A DNA stretch of 64,000 nucleotides from Psychrosphaera ytuae (GCF_017638545.1 NZ_CP072110.1:1612001-1676000), one strand, 5' to 3'; counted from the first letter of the stretch, positions 8,728 to 16,993 are shown. Notes: generated by a model from the sequence alone, not told the origin. A program made the numbers and translations.

Positions 8728-9399
8728 CTAGCGGATATTTTTACCTGTTTTAGATTTGACGGGCAGTGGTTGCGACAGTTTTTTCCAATTGACCTGAGTA
8801 GCCAATAATAACTCTCTTAAAGCCAGCGCTCTTGAGGCCATACGATGTTGATTTTTCCACTGATGACCACACACGGCAGCGGACATTACCGCTTTAGTTG
8901 GCTTGAGAAGCTGTTTTTGGGTATTTTGAGAATCTTCTTGGGCACGACCATCGAAGTTAAACCAACCATTTTGATTACAATGAATTCGCTGATTCAACTC
9001 ATCGACTTCGTCTATCGAATCAAGTACGAGGTGCTCGATACCAAAAACATCAACTGAGACGGGTACGATAAGAGGGACACGGGCGTGTTTTTGATAAAAT
9101 TCAGATGTCTTGTCTTTATCGGCTTTAACCGAAAACGGCACTGTTGTCTGTTTTGCAAGCCAACTAGCATTGCTCTCGTCAAGCTCAAGGGGCGTTTCGG
9201 TGTTTAAAATGTGGTACGCCGCTTTTTGAATGTAATAAGGCAACGAACGCATGGTCCGTTGTAACGCTTCTTTAGATAAGCTTTGTTCTTGAGAAAGTCG
9301 GTTTAACTCACGTTCATACAAAACATTACACAACTCGGCGATTTTCGCCCGGTTGTCACTTGGTTGCCACAAGTCGTTTTGCAATTTATTGGTTGTCAT
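8728..9399 (-). CDS. Conserved-looking hypothetical protein, 223 aa
   Basis: I do not recognise this family. The product is soluble, without signal peptide or membrane helix. Its N-terminal half is helical and polar (NRAKIAELCNVLYERELNRLSQEQSLSKEALQ split over two helices). A central beta-like part contains VPLIVPVSVDVFGIEHLVLDS, and the C-terminus is basic. A Cys-Gly-His (VCGHQWKNQHRM) near 180 could be a metal site but is not diagnostic. It lies between eno and ftsB on the same strand; the eno terminator upstream implies it has its own promoter. Confidence 0.6.
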   Translation of the reverse strand: MTTNKLQNDLWQPSDNRAKIAELCNVLYERELNRLSQEQSLSKEALQRTMRSLPYYIQKAAYHILNTETPLELDESNASWLAKQTTVPFSVKADKDKTSEFYQKHARVPLIVPVSVDVFGIEHLVLDSIDEVDELNQRIHCNQNGWFNFDGRAQEDSQNTQKQLLKPTKAVMSAAVCGHQWKNQHRMASRALALRELLLATQVNWKKLSQPLPVKSKTGKNIR

Positions 9400-9420
9400 C
9401 TAACTCTTCTCTTTGCGTAC

Positions 9421-9444
9421 AAAAAAGGAGCGATTAATCGCTCC
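9421..9444 (-). terminator. Rho-independent terminator after eno
   Basis: 7-bp stem GGAGCGA / TCGCTCC with a TTAA loop, followed on the minus strand by six T. It lies 33 bp after the eno stop and just upstream of the unrecognised 223-aa gene. Confidence 0.85.
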
Positions 9445-9476
9445 TTTAGTTATACACTTTTTAACCAATTATTTCA

Positions 9477-10766
9477 CTATTGGCCTTTAATTTCGCTACG
9501 GCCTCGGTAAGCAACTTCACCTAATTGCTCTTCGATACGCAACAATTGGTTGTACTTAGCAACACGGTCAGAGCGACACAATGAACCGGTCTTGATTTGG
9601 CCAGCTGCTGTACCTACCGCTAGGTCGGCAATCGTTGCATCTTCAGTTTCACCACTGCGATGAGAAATAACAACTGTATAGCCTGCTTCTTTCGCCATAC
9701 GGATCGCTTCTAGCGTCTCAGTCAAAGAACCAATTTGGTTGAATTTGATAAGGATAGAGTTACCTACACCTTTTTCGATACCTTGACGTAAGATCTTAGT
9801 GTTTGTTACGAATAAGTCGTCACCAACAAGCTGAACTTTTTCACCGATTTTATCAGTTAATAATTTCCAACCGTCCCAGTCAGACTCGTCTAAGCCATCT
9901 TCAATCGATACGATTGGGTAACGGTTAGATAGGTCCGCTAGGTAATCGGAAAAACCTGCAGAGTCGAACTCTTTACCTTCACCTTTAAGGTTGTATACAC
10001 CATCGCTATAGAATTCAGACGCAGCACAATCTAGTGCCAATGTAATGTCTTCATTAAGTTTGTAACCTGCGCGCTCTACGGCAGTTTCGATTACAGCAAG
10101 TGCTTCTTCGTTTGATGCTAAGTTAGGAGCAAAACCACCTTCATCACCAACTGCGGTGCTTAAGCCTTTTTCGCTTAGTACTTTTTTCAAGCTATGGAAT
10201 ACTTCAGCACCCATACGTAATGCTTCTTTGAAGTTAGGCGCAGAAACTGGTTGAATCATGAATTCTTGAATATCAACGTTGTTATCAGCGTGCTCACCAC
10301 CGTTTAGGATGTTCATCATAGGCACAGGCATTGAGAATTCGCCTTTTGTACCGTTTAACGATGCAATGTGCTCAAATAAAGCAATGCCATTTTCTTGCGC
10401 TGCTGCTTTAGCTGTTGCTAGTGATACCGCTAAGATAGCGTTTGCACCAAGTACAGTTTTGTTTTCTGTACCGTCTAAATCTAACATCGCTTGATCAACT
10501 TCAACTTGAAGTTGTGCGTCTTTACCCATCAGAGCAGGCGCGATCTTGTCGTTGATGTTAGCAACCGCGTTTAACACGCCTTTACCTAAGTAACGCGCTT
10601 TGTCGCCGTCGCGTAATTCTAATGCTTCGCGAGATCCCGTCGAAGCACCAGATGGTGCAACTGCACGGCCCATTGCACCTGATTCTAGGTACACATCCGC
10701 TTCTACAGTAGGGTTACCACGTGAGTCCATGATCTCACGACCAACAATTTTTACTATTTGAGACAT
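9477..10766 (-). CDS. eno: Enolase
   Basis: Glycolytic enolase (2-phosphoglycerate to phosphoenolpyruvate), also a degradosome partner in E. coli. I use the ATG at 10766 (MSQIVKIVGREIMDSRGNPTVE), 429 residues, with AAGGAA 6 bases upstream; a TTG two codons earlier is in frame but unlikely. Diagnostic segments: GASTGSREALELRDGD, the catalytic Glu region of AVGDEGGFAPN, metal ligands in LALDCAAS, SIEDGLDESDWDG, LVGDDLFVTN, and SHRSGETEDATIADLAV. It has its own terminator and is separated from pyrG by another. Confidence 0.98.
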   Translation of the reverse strand: MSQIVKIVGREIMDSRGNPTVEADVYLESGAMGRAVAPSGASTGSREALELRDGDKARYLGKGVLNAVANINDKIAPALMGKDAQLQVEVDQAMLDLDGTENKTVLGANAILAVSLATAKAAAQENGIALFEHIASLNGTKGEFSMPVPMMNILNGGEHADNNVDIQEFMIQPVSAPNFKEALRMGAEVFHSLKKVLSEKGLSTAVGDEGGFAPNLASNEEALAVIETAVERAGYKLNEDITLALDCAASEFYSDGVYNLKGEGKEFDSAGFSDYLADLSNRYPIVSIEDGLDESDWDGWKLLTDKIGEKVQLVGDDLFVTNTKILRQGIEKGVGNSILIKFNQIGSLTETLEAIRMAKEAGYTVVISHRSGETEDATIADLAVGTAAGQIKTGSLCRSDRVAKYNQLLRIEEQLGEVAYRGRSEIKGQ

Positions 10767-10790
10767 TCTCAATTCCTTATTTGTTTACAA

Positions 10791-10817
10791 TAAAAACGCA
10801 GCCCTCAAGCTGCGTTT
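10791..10817 (-). terminator. Rho-independent terminator between pyrG and eno
   Basis: 9-bp perfect stem AAACGCAGC / GCTGCGTTT with loop CCTCAA. On the minus strand it ends in TTTTTA. It is placed 9 bp after the pyrG stop. Because eno starts just 25 bp further on, eno transcription either depends on read-through or on a promoter overlapping the pyrG end. Confidence 0.8.
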
Positions 10818-10826
10818 AATCTCAAT

Positions 10827-12458
10827 TTATTTGTTTTTATTATACTGACCAGCAGCACCAACAAAACCTTCAAACAACGGGTGACCATCGCGAGGTGTCG
10901 AAGTAAATTCAGGGTGGAATTGACTTGCAACAAACCATGGGTGGCCCGGGATCTCAATCATTTCGACAAGCTTTTTATCCGCAGATAAACCGCCAAAGAC
11001 AAGACCAGCCGCTTCTAGTTTTTCGATGTAATTGTTGTTTACTTCATAACGGTGACGGTGACGTTCTGTAATCCATTCGTCGCCGTAGATTTCGCGTGCT
11101 TTTGAGTTTGGCTTTAAGTAACACTGTTGACCGCCAAGGCGCATAGTACCACCTAAATCTGAGCTTTCAGATCGGAGTTCCACTTGCCCCTCTGCATCTA
11201 ACCACTCTGTGATCAAACCAACAACTGGGTGAGGTGTTTCTGGGTCAAACTCAGTTGAGTGTGCATTTTCTAAACCTGCAACATTTCGCGCATACTCAAT
11301 CAACGCGACTTGCATACCCAAACAAATACCTAAGTACGGAACATTGTTTTCACGAGCATATTTTACCGCTAATAATTTACCGTCTGTACCTCGTTCACCA
11401 AAGCCACCCGGAACCAAAATCGCATCCAGTTCATCGAGTATACCTGTTCCTTTAATTTCTAAGTCCTGAGCATCAACGTATTGAATGTTTACCGTTAGGC
11501 GGTTTTTCAAACCAGCGTGTTTAAGCGCCTCGTTAACTGACTTGTACGCATCTGGAAGCTCTACGTACTTACCTACCATACCAATGGTCACCTCACCAAT
11601 TGGGTTCGACTCTTCATATAAAACCTGTTCCCATTCGGACAAGTCTGCTTCAGGTGCATCAATGTGGAAACGTCGACAAATCAAATCATCCAGGCCTTGT
11701 GACTTCAACAACGCCGGAATTTGGTAGATAGATCCAACGTCTTTAAGACCGATAACCGCTTTTTCTTCGACATTTGTAAATAGTGCAATTTTGGCGCGCT
11801 CGTTTGATGGGATTGAGCGGTCCGAACGACAAACTAGCACATCAGGTTGGATACCGATTGAACGTAATTCTTTTACCGAGTGTTGAGTTGGCTTGGTTTT
11901 GATTTCACCTGCCGCACCTAAATATGGCACTAAAGTTAAGTGCATATACAAAGCGTTTTCACGCCCTAACTCAGTTCCTAGCTGACGCAATGCTTCCAAA
12001 AACGGTTGTGATTCGATGTCACCTACTGTGCCACCTACTTCAACGATAGCGATATCGTGACCTTCAGCACCTTCAATAACGCGACGTTTAATATCATTGG
12101 TAATATGAGGAATAACCTGAATTGTTGCGCCTAGATAGTCACCACGGCGTTCGCGAGTTAAAACGTCTTGATATACGCGGCCTTGAGTGAAGTTGTTTTT
12201 CTTGGTCATCTTGGTACGAATAAAGCGTTCGTAGTGACCGAGGTCAAGGTCTGTTTCTGCACCGTCATCGGTAACAAATACTTCGCCGTGTTGAATTGGG
12301 CTCATTGTACCCGGATCAACGTTGATGTAAGGGTCGAGTTTGAGGATGGTAACATTTAATCCTCGTGCTTCTAGAATCGCTGCAAGAGAGGCCGCCGCTA
12401 TGCCCTTACCCAATGATGACACTACGCCACCAGTTACGAAAATATATCGAGTCGTCAT
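10827..12458 (-). CDS. pyrG: CTP synthase
   Basis: Makes CTP from UTP, ATP and glutamine. The 543 residues comprise an N-terminal amidoligase domain (YIFVTGGVVSSLGKGIAAAS P-loop, then DPYINVDPGTMSPIQHGEVFV and EVGGTVGDIES) and a C-terminal class I glutamine amidotransferase (~290-540). The latter has the oxyanion motif LVPGGFGERG, the nucleophile Cys in YLGICLGMQ, and the HPEF catalytic His-Glu. Its 5' leader lies in a 321-bp intergenic stretch shared with the end of the oad operon. Confidence 0.98.
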   Translation of the reverse strand: MTTRYIFVTGGVVSSLGKGIAAASLAAILEARGLNVTILKLDPYINVDPGTMSPIQHGEVFVTDDGAETDLDLGHYERFIRTKMTKKNNFTQGRVYQDVLTRERRGDYLGATIQVIPHITNDIKRRVIEGAEGHDIAIVEVGGTVGDIESQPFLEALRQLGTELGRENALYMHLTLVPYLGAAGEIKTKPTQHSVKELRSIGIQPDVLVCRSDRSIPSNERAKIALFTNVEEKAVIGLKDVGSIYQIPALLKSQGLDDLICRRFHIDAPEADLSEWEQVLYEESNPIGEVTIGMVGKYVELPDAYKSVNEALKHAGLKNRLTVNIQYVDAQDLEIKGTGILDELDAILVPGGFGERGTDGKLLAVKYARENNVPYLGICLGMQVALIEYARNVAGLENAHSTEFDPETPHPVVGLITEWLDAEGQVELRSESSDLGGTMRLGGQQCYLKPNSKAREIYGDEWITERHRHRYEVNNNYIEKLEAAGLVFGGLSADKKLVEMIEIPGHPWFVASQFHPEFTSTPRDGHPLFEGFVGAAGQYNKNK

Positions 12459-12668
12459 ACAAACCTTAATAAATTAGAGTGCTATTCTGGTTATATACAT
12501 GACAAAAACCAATAGAAAAACATTCGCTAATAGCTAGGCTAATGCGAATCATGTTTAAGAAAAGTTTTTGGATGTACATAGGACGGGGTAAAAGTATAAC
12601 AAACGAACAGTATTCCAACAATCTAGAAGTAACAGATATTTTTAAAAAATAACGGGCTCTATTTGATC

Positions 12669-12740
12669 AAAAATACGGGGAGTGTTTATTTTAAAATACG
12701 CTGGTTAACAACCCATTGTATTTAAATACACTACCCGTAC
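12669..12740 (-). terminator. Long imperfect hairpin terminator after oadB
   Basis: Arms 12674-12699 and 12718-12739 form a long imperfect inverted repeat (outer GTACGGG-AGTGT paired with ACACT-CCCGTA, inner AT-rich part near TATTTAAATAC). On the minus strand it is followed by TTTTT. It starts 40 bp after the oadB stop and fits an intrinsic terminator of unusual stem length. The rest of the 12459-12779 gap is AT-rich pyrG leader in which I see no gene. Confidence 0.65.
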
Positions 12741-12779
12741 TTTAAGTCTCCTCAAATCAATCAAGAAAAAGTAACTACC

Positions 12780-13913
12780 TTAACCACCTACCAGAGCCAA
12801 TAAAATACCTGCAGCAACCGCAGAGCCTAATACGCCAGCGACATTCGGTCCCATTGCATGCATTAACAAGAAGTTATGTGGGTTTGCCTCAAGACCAACT
12901 TTATTTACGACACGAGCGGCCATAGGTACAGCTGAAACGCCAGCAGCACCTAAAAGTGGATTTATAGGCTTACTACTAAATTTGCCCATGATCTTGGCCA
13001 TTATCACTCCCGATGCAGTTCCTACACCAAATGCCACTGCACCCAAAGCTAAAATACCCAACGTCTCAACACTTAAAAAATCTTCCGCATTAAGCTTTGA
13101 GCCGACAGCCAGGCCTAAGAAAATAGTGACAATGTTAATCAGTTCGTTCTGAGCAGTTTTGCTCAAGCGATCGACAACACCACACTCTTTCATCAAGTTA
13201 CCCAAACAAAACATACCAACAAGAGGCGTCGCTGCTGGCAAGAACAAAATTGTCAAAAACAGTACTGCCAACGGAAATAGGATCTTCTCGCGTTGTGACA
13301 CGGTTCTGAGTTGTTCCATTTTTATTTGGCGTTGCTCAGGTGTAGTCAGCGCTTTCATGATTGGCGGCTGAATAATTGGCACCAAAGCCATGTATGAGTA
13401 TGCCGCAACGGCTATCGCACCTAATAACTCTGGTGCTAACTTAGAAGCCAAGAATATCGCGGTCGGACCGTCCGCCCCACCAATGATGGCAATAGCAGAA
13501 GCATCTTGTAGGGTAAAGTTAAAACCTGGGATCAAGTTAAGTAATATCGCTCCAAACAAGGTCGCAAAAATACCAAACTGAGCAGCAGCTCCTAACAGCA
13601 GCATCTTAGGGTTAGCAATTAAGGCACTAAAGTCCGTCATTGCGCCGACCCCCATAAAGATAAGAAGCGGGAAAACACCAGTTTCGATACCAATGTAATA
13701 AATGTAATAAAGTACACCGCCTTCTTCGGTAAAACCTCCCAACGGAATGTTAGCCAAGATGGCACCAAATCCAATTGGTAAAAGTAGCAGTGGCTCAAAG
13801 CCTTTTTTTATTGCCAAAAACAACAGTAGCCCGCCAACCAACATCATGATCACTTGACCCGATTGGAAGTTGGCTAAAGCCGTCGACTGCCACAACGTCA
13901 TCAATCCTTCCAT
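12780..13913 (-). CDS. oadB: Oxaloacetate decarboxylase, Na+-translocating beta subunit
   Basis: Integral membrane subunit that decarboxylates carboxybiotin and pumps Na+ out. The 377 residues hold about nine hydrophobic segments. The Na+-site motif GGADGPTAIFLASKLAPELLG (equivalent to Asp203 of Klebsiella OadB) is present, as is the C-terminal NFLLMHAMGPNVAGVLGSAVAAG with conserved Ser/Asn. AGGAT lies 8 bases before the ATG. It is 4 bp after oadA and last in an oadG-oadA-oadB operon ending at a large hairpin. Confidence 0.96.
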   Translation of the reverse strand: MEGLMTLWQSTALANFQSGQVIMMLVGGLLLFLAIKKGFEPLLLLPIGFGAILANIPLGGFTEEGGVLYYIYYIGIETGVFPLLIFMGVGAMTDFSALIANPKMLLLGAAAQFGIFATLFGAILLNLIPGFNFTLQDASAIAIIGGADGPTAIFLASKLAPELLGAIAVAAYSYMALVPIIQPPIMKALTTPEQRQIKMEQLRTVSQREKILFPLAVLFLTILFLPAATPLVGMFCLGNLMKECGVVDRLSKTAQNELINIVTIFLGLAVGSKLNAEDFLSVETLGILALGAVAFGVGTASGVIMAKIMGKFSSKPINPLLGAAGVSAVPMAARVVNKVGLEANPHNFLLMHAMGPNVAGVLGSAVAAGILLALVGG

Positions 13914-13917
13914 GTGA

Positions 13918-15720
13918 CTATCCTATTGTTAGAAGTTGATCGCCGGTAGACACTGCGTCTCCCTCTTTACAATCAATACTGACAACTTGGCCAGATTGAG
14001 TTGCGCGCACTTCCGTTTCCATTTTCATTGCTTCAAGAATGATCACGACGTCACCTTCATTAACGGCTTGCCCTGGTTTTACTAAGACTTTGAAAATGTT
14101 TCCGGCTAATGGTGCATTAAGTGCTGCGCCTGGACCAGAAGGGGCTTTGTTTGCCTGCTCAGCTGGCGCGCTAGAACTTGTTTGCGGCTCTACCGAAACA
14201 ATGCTACCCGAAGGTGCCACCACCACTTCATAACTCTTTCCATCAACAGCAACCGTGTAGCTTTCAGCTTGGCCGCTATTTCCACTTGCTTTAGCCTGAA
14301 CAGAAGGTGAACTTTGTTTAGATTCTTCTGTTTGACCTGGAGCAGGTTCAAAAGCCTCTGGGTTATCTCGATTTTCTAAGAATTTAAGACCAATTTGTGT
14401 AAACAAAGCATAAGTCAGCACATCATCAATTTTGTCTTCTGCAATCCGCAAATTTTTCTCTTTAGCGAGGTCAGACAGTTCGGCTGTAAGTTTGTCGAGC
14501 TCGTCTTCTAACACATCGGCTGGGCGACAAGTAATTGGCTCTTTGCCTTCAAGAACACGCAGTTGTAGCTCCTTATTAACTGGTGCTGCTGTTGCGCCGT
14601 ACTCACCTTTTAAAACACCAGCCGTTTCTTTAGTTATCGATTTGTAGCGCTCTCCTGTCAGTACGTTCAATACCGCCTGAGTACCGACTATTTGTGAAGT
14701 AGGTGTTACCAAAGGAATAAAACCTAAGTCTTCCCGAACCGCAGGAATTTCTTTAAGAACATCATCAAGCTTGTCTGCAGCACCTTGCTCTTTTAGCTGA
14801 TTTTCCATGTTAGTTAACATGCCACCTGGCACTTGAGCTAACAAAATACGAGAATCGACGCCTTTTAAACTTCCTTCAAATTGCGCGTATTTTTTACGAA
14901 CATCTCTGAAGTATGCGGCAATCTCTTCTAACAAGACTAAATCTAAGCCTGTGTCACGTTCAGTACCTTCTACAATAGAAACCATCGTTTCCGTGGCACT
15001 GTGACCATAAGTCATACTCATCGATGATACTGCTGTATCGAGCATATCAATACCCGCATCTATAGCTTTCTGATATGTTGCTGTTGATAACCCTGTCGTT
15101 GCATGACATTGCATTGCAATTGGAATATCAACTGTCTTTTTCAATTCAGTGATAAGCTCTTCACACTCATAAGGCTTGAGTAAACCGGCCATGTCTTTGA
15201 TACAAATAGAGTGACTGCCCATGTCTTCTAGGCGTTTTGCCATATCCAGCCACATCGACAAGTTGTGAACCGGAGATACCGTATATGAAATAGTACCCTG
15301 TGCATGCGCGCCAATATCAACCGCCGTTTTAATCGCCGTTTCTAAATTGCGAATATCGTTCATCGCATCAAATATGCGGAACACATCAACCCCGTTGGTG
15401 TGTGCTCGTTCAACAAACTTTCTCACGACATCGTCAGCGTAATGGCGATAACCCAAAAGGTTTTGACCGCGTAACAACATTTGTTGCTTGGTATTTGGCA
15501 TGGCTTTTTTAAGAGCGCGAATACGCTCCCAAGGATCTTCCCCTAAATAACGAATACAAGAATCAAAAGTAGCACCGCCCCATGATTCCATTGACCAATA
15601 GCCAACTTTGTCGAGCTTTTCGGCAATCGGTAACATATCTTCTAGACGTAAACGCGTTGCAAGCAATGACTGATGGGCGTCTCGTAATACAAGTTCGGTT
15701 AGCTTTAACGGCTTTTTCAT
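13918..15720 (-). CDS. oadA: Oxaloacetate decarboxylase alpha subunit (biotin carboxyl carrier and carboxyltransferase)
   Basis: Soluble subunit that transfers the C4 carboxyl of oxaloacetate to biotin. I choose the second ATG (15720, MKKPLKLTELVLRDAHQS), giving 600 residues: AAGGA is 6 bases before it but touches the first ATG (15726). Domain order: HMGL-like carboxyltransferase (~1-270, metal ligands in LRDAHQS and MQCHATTGLS), conserved PYC/OADA association domain (~290-470), an Ala/Ser/Pro-rich hinge, and a biotinyl domain with the biotinylated Lys in EAMKMETEV near the C-terminus. Confidence 0.97.
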   Translation of the reverse strand: MKKPLKLTELVLRDAHQSLLATRLRLEDMLPIAEKLDKVGYWSMESWGGATFDSCIRYLGEDPWERIRALKKAMPNTKQQMLLRGQNLLGYRHYADDVVRKFVERAHTNGVDVFRIFDAMNDIRNLETAIKTAVDIGAHAQGTISYTVSPVHNLSMWLDMAKRLEDMGSHSICIKDMAGLLKPYECEELITELKKTVDIPIAMQCHATTGLSTATYQKAIDAGIDMLDTAVSSMSMTYGHSATETMVSIVEGTERDTGLDLVLLEEIAAYFRDVRKKYAQFEGSLKGVDSRILLAQVPGGMLTNMENQLKEQGAADKLDDVLKEIPAVREDLGFIPLVTPTSQIVGTQAVLNVLTGERYKSITKETAGVLKGEYGATAAPVNKELQLRVLEGKEPITCRPADVLEDELDKLTAELSDLAKEKNLRIAEDKIDDVLTYALFTQIGLKFLENRDNPEAFEPAPGQTEESKQSSPSVQAKASGNSGQAESYTVAVDGKSYEVVVAPSGSIVSVEPQTSSSAPAEQANKAPSGPGAALNAPLAGNIFKVLVKPGQAVNEGDVVIILEAMKMETEVRATQSGQVVSIDCKEGDAVSTGDQLLTIG

Positions 15721-15729
15721 GTTCATTCC

Positions 15730-15969
15730 TTATTTTTGATTCTTTTTATATTGATGAACAGCAGCACTGATTGCCGCAACGACATGTTCTGGAACGGCCT
15801 GCTCGCCGCTTGTAGGATGAGCTGGTAAAGTTTGAGGTAACTCTTCTTGTCCCGCAAACTTAGAAAGTAACTTAGTTGCAAAGATAAGTAGTGTTAAAAA
15901 AACAAACACCACTACCATACCAACAAGCATCAACAGCCCAGCTTCTAAAAGTAACTCCGAAATCGGCAT
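15730..15969 (-). CDS. oadG: Oxaloacetate decarboxylase gamma subunit
   Basis: Small subunit that anchors OadA to OadB. From the ATG at 15969 (MPISELLLEAGLLMLVGM) it is 79 residues; an ATG directly before it (15972) is equally in frame, but AGGGG sits 6 bases before the later one. One transmembrane helix (~9-31) is followed by a Pro-rich segment (LPQTLPAHPTSG) and a C-terminal helix ending AAVHQYKKNQK, typical of OadG. It is first gene of the operon, 9 bp before oadA. Confidence 0.9.
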   Translation of the reverse strand: MPISELLLEAGLLMLVGMVVVFVFLTLLIFATKLLSKFAGQEELPQTLPAHPTSGEQAVPEHVVAAISAAVHQYKKNQK

Positions 15970-16266
15970 CATTTTCCCCTTGAGCGCCAACAAGAACCTG
16001 AATAAAACAACAAAATAACTGAATATTTAAGAGCCATTCTTGTTGAAAAATTAGAGTATTAACTCTTTTCTAACATAGAAAATACTATTTTTAAATGATT
16101 TTTATATAAAGCACATTATCTACTTGCACCAAGCAAATGCATAAATACGCAAACAAATAGTGATATAAACCAAAGTCTAAATGTTTGATAAATAATCGAA
16201 CTTTTTAAAGATTAGTTGATAAATCAGAAGTTAGCGAGGCGGGTTTGCGCTGTTTTTGTGCAATTT
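15970..16266 (-). other. AT-rich upstream region of the oad operon
   Basis: About 300 bp without a credible gene. It must carry the oadGAB promoter, but I find no convincing -35/-10 pair. A short perfect inverted repeat, AGAGT-ATTA-ACTCT, at 16053-16066 is a possible operator; this is only a guess. Confidence 0.3.
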
Positions 16267-16270
16267 TTGT

Positions 16271-16306
16271 CGAACCTAACGGAGGTTCTCATCCGACCCG
16301 AGCTAG
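16271..16306 (-). repeat. Trailer core element, copy a (distal)
   Basis: Third and most divergent copy of the element downstream of the tRNA-Arg genes. On the minus strand it reads CTAGCTCGGGTCGGATGAGA followed by the hairpin GAACCT-CCGTT-AGGTTC. The 22-nt part at 16282-16303 is identical to the other two copies. The hairpin loop differs (CCGTT against CTGCA) while both stem arms are unchanged, suggesting selection on RNA structure. Flanking sequence is unlike copies b and c except for ACAAAAAT immediately after. Confidence 0.8.
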
Positions 16307-16471
16307 TTATAGACTGTGCCGATAAACTTGCCAACTAAACTAATCTTGAGGGGTGAGTATTGACTGAGCGTTTACGAGGCGTTGCTGCACATGGATGTGC
16401 AGCTGGGAGCATTACATGGATGTACTTGGGCGGCCGAGATAAAGGCCAGTCACTGCTCAGCCCATTCACTC
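16307..16471 (-). other. Hairpin-rich spacer between trailer copies a and b
   Basis: No credible coding sequence; a plus-strand open frame here overlaps the repeats and has no family resemblance. The stretch holds a 9-bp palindromic stem GCTGCACAT-GG-ATGTGCAGC (16384-16403), a second TACAT-GG-ATGTA (16413-16424) with the same CATGGATG tip, and GGCC-GAGATAAA-GGCC (about 16432-16447). These are consistent with folded trailer RNA or intergenic repeat elements. Confidence 0.5.
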
Positions 16472-16588
16472 TCGAACCTTGCAGAGGTTCTCATCCGACC
16501 CGAGCTAGGATAGATCTATTTTGTCGTTTAGTTGAGTGTAAAAATAGAAGTTTGTGTGTGTTGAGAAGATGGCGCGCTCGGGAGGATT
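16472..16588 (-). repeat. 117-bp direct repeat, copy b, of the tRNA-Arg trailer
   Basis: Identical over 117 bp to 16659-16775, with a period of 187 bp. In transcript order (minus strand) it begins with the last 19 nt of tRNA-Arg (16570-16588), continues with an AT-rich linker, and ends in the core at 16473-16508. The 22 bases at 16484-16505 are nearly the reverse complement of the tRNA-Arg T-arm and acceptor 3' strand. Beyond the repeat, 16589-16658 holds small hairpins (GCCC-TTC-GGGC; CGCC-TAAA-GGCG; AAAAATGT-TCCAG-ACATTTTT). Confidence 0.95.
16570..16588 (-). pseudogene. 19-nt 3'-terminal fragment of tRNA-Arg, including CCA
   Basis: The minus strand reads AATCCTCCCGAGCGCGCCA, exactly the last 19 nt of the intact tRNA-Arg genes. 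The rest of the tRNA is absent; the homology breaks inside the T-loop. It is the leading end of repeat copy b. Confidence 0.9.
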
Positions 16589-16658
16589 ACTCCGTATGTC
16601 CCTATACTCCGCCCTTCGGGCCGCCTAAAGGCGTGCAAAAATGTTCCAGACATTTTTG

Positions 16659-16775
16659 TCGAACCTTGCAGAGGTTCTCATCCGACCCGAGCTAGGATAG
16701 ATCTATTTTGTCGTTTAGTTGAGTGTAAAAATAGAAGTTTGTGTGTGTTGAGAAGATGGCGCGCTCGGGAGGATT
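16659..16775 (-). repeat. 117-bp direct repeat, copy c, overlapping the end of the last tRNA-Arg gene
   Basis: Perfect match to copy b. Its first 19 nt (minus strand) are the true 3' end of the tRNA-Arg at 16757-16833. The core GCTCGGGTCGGATGAGAACC lies about 64-85 nt downstream of CCA, followed by the hairpin GAACCT-CTGCA-AGGTTC and then ACAAAAATG. In the primary transcript the core could pair with the tRNA: 7 bp (GAGGUUC/GAACCUC), 4 bp (AUCC/GGAU) and 7 bp (CCCGAGC/GCUCGGG). Confidence 0.95.
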
Positions 16776-16833
16776 CGAACCTCCGACCGCCTGGTTCGTA
16801 GCCAGGTACTCTATCCAGCTGAGCTACGAGCGC
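16757..16833 (-). tRNA. tRNA-Arg(ACG), copy 1
   Basis: 77-nt cloverleaf with encoded CCA. Acceptor GCGCTCG / CGAGCGC, discriminator G, D-arm GCTCAGCTGGATAGAGT, anticodon arm CCTGG-CTACGAA-CCAGG (anticodon ACG, the inosine-34 substrate of TadA), and T-arm GGAGGTTCGAATCCTCC. It is the promoter-distal copy and is followed by the repeat trailer. Confidence 0.98.
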
Positions 16834-16916
16834 GCAACAATATCTCAAAAACAAAATCGAGCTGTAATATCCATTTTAGCAGGGGATTTTATATTGAAAA
16901 GTTTGAGGAGTTTAAA

Positions 16917-16993
16917 TGGCGCGCTCGGGAGGATTCGAACCTCCGACCGCCTGGTTCGTAGCCAGGTACTCTATCCAGCTGAGCTACGAGCGC
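16917..16993 (-). tRNA. tRNA-Arg(ACG), copy 2
   Basis: Identical over 77 nt to the other two copies, CCA encoded. An 83-bp spacer separates it from copy 1 and a 20-bp spacer from copy 3. Confidence 0.98.

Noticed and set aside
12550..12651. 33-codon plus-strand ORF in the pyrG upstream region
   Set aside because: No Shine-Dalgarno, very short and AT-rich; probably chance.
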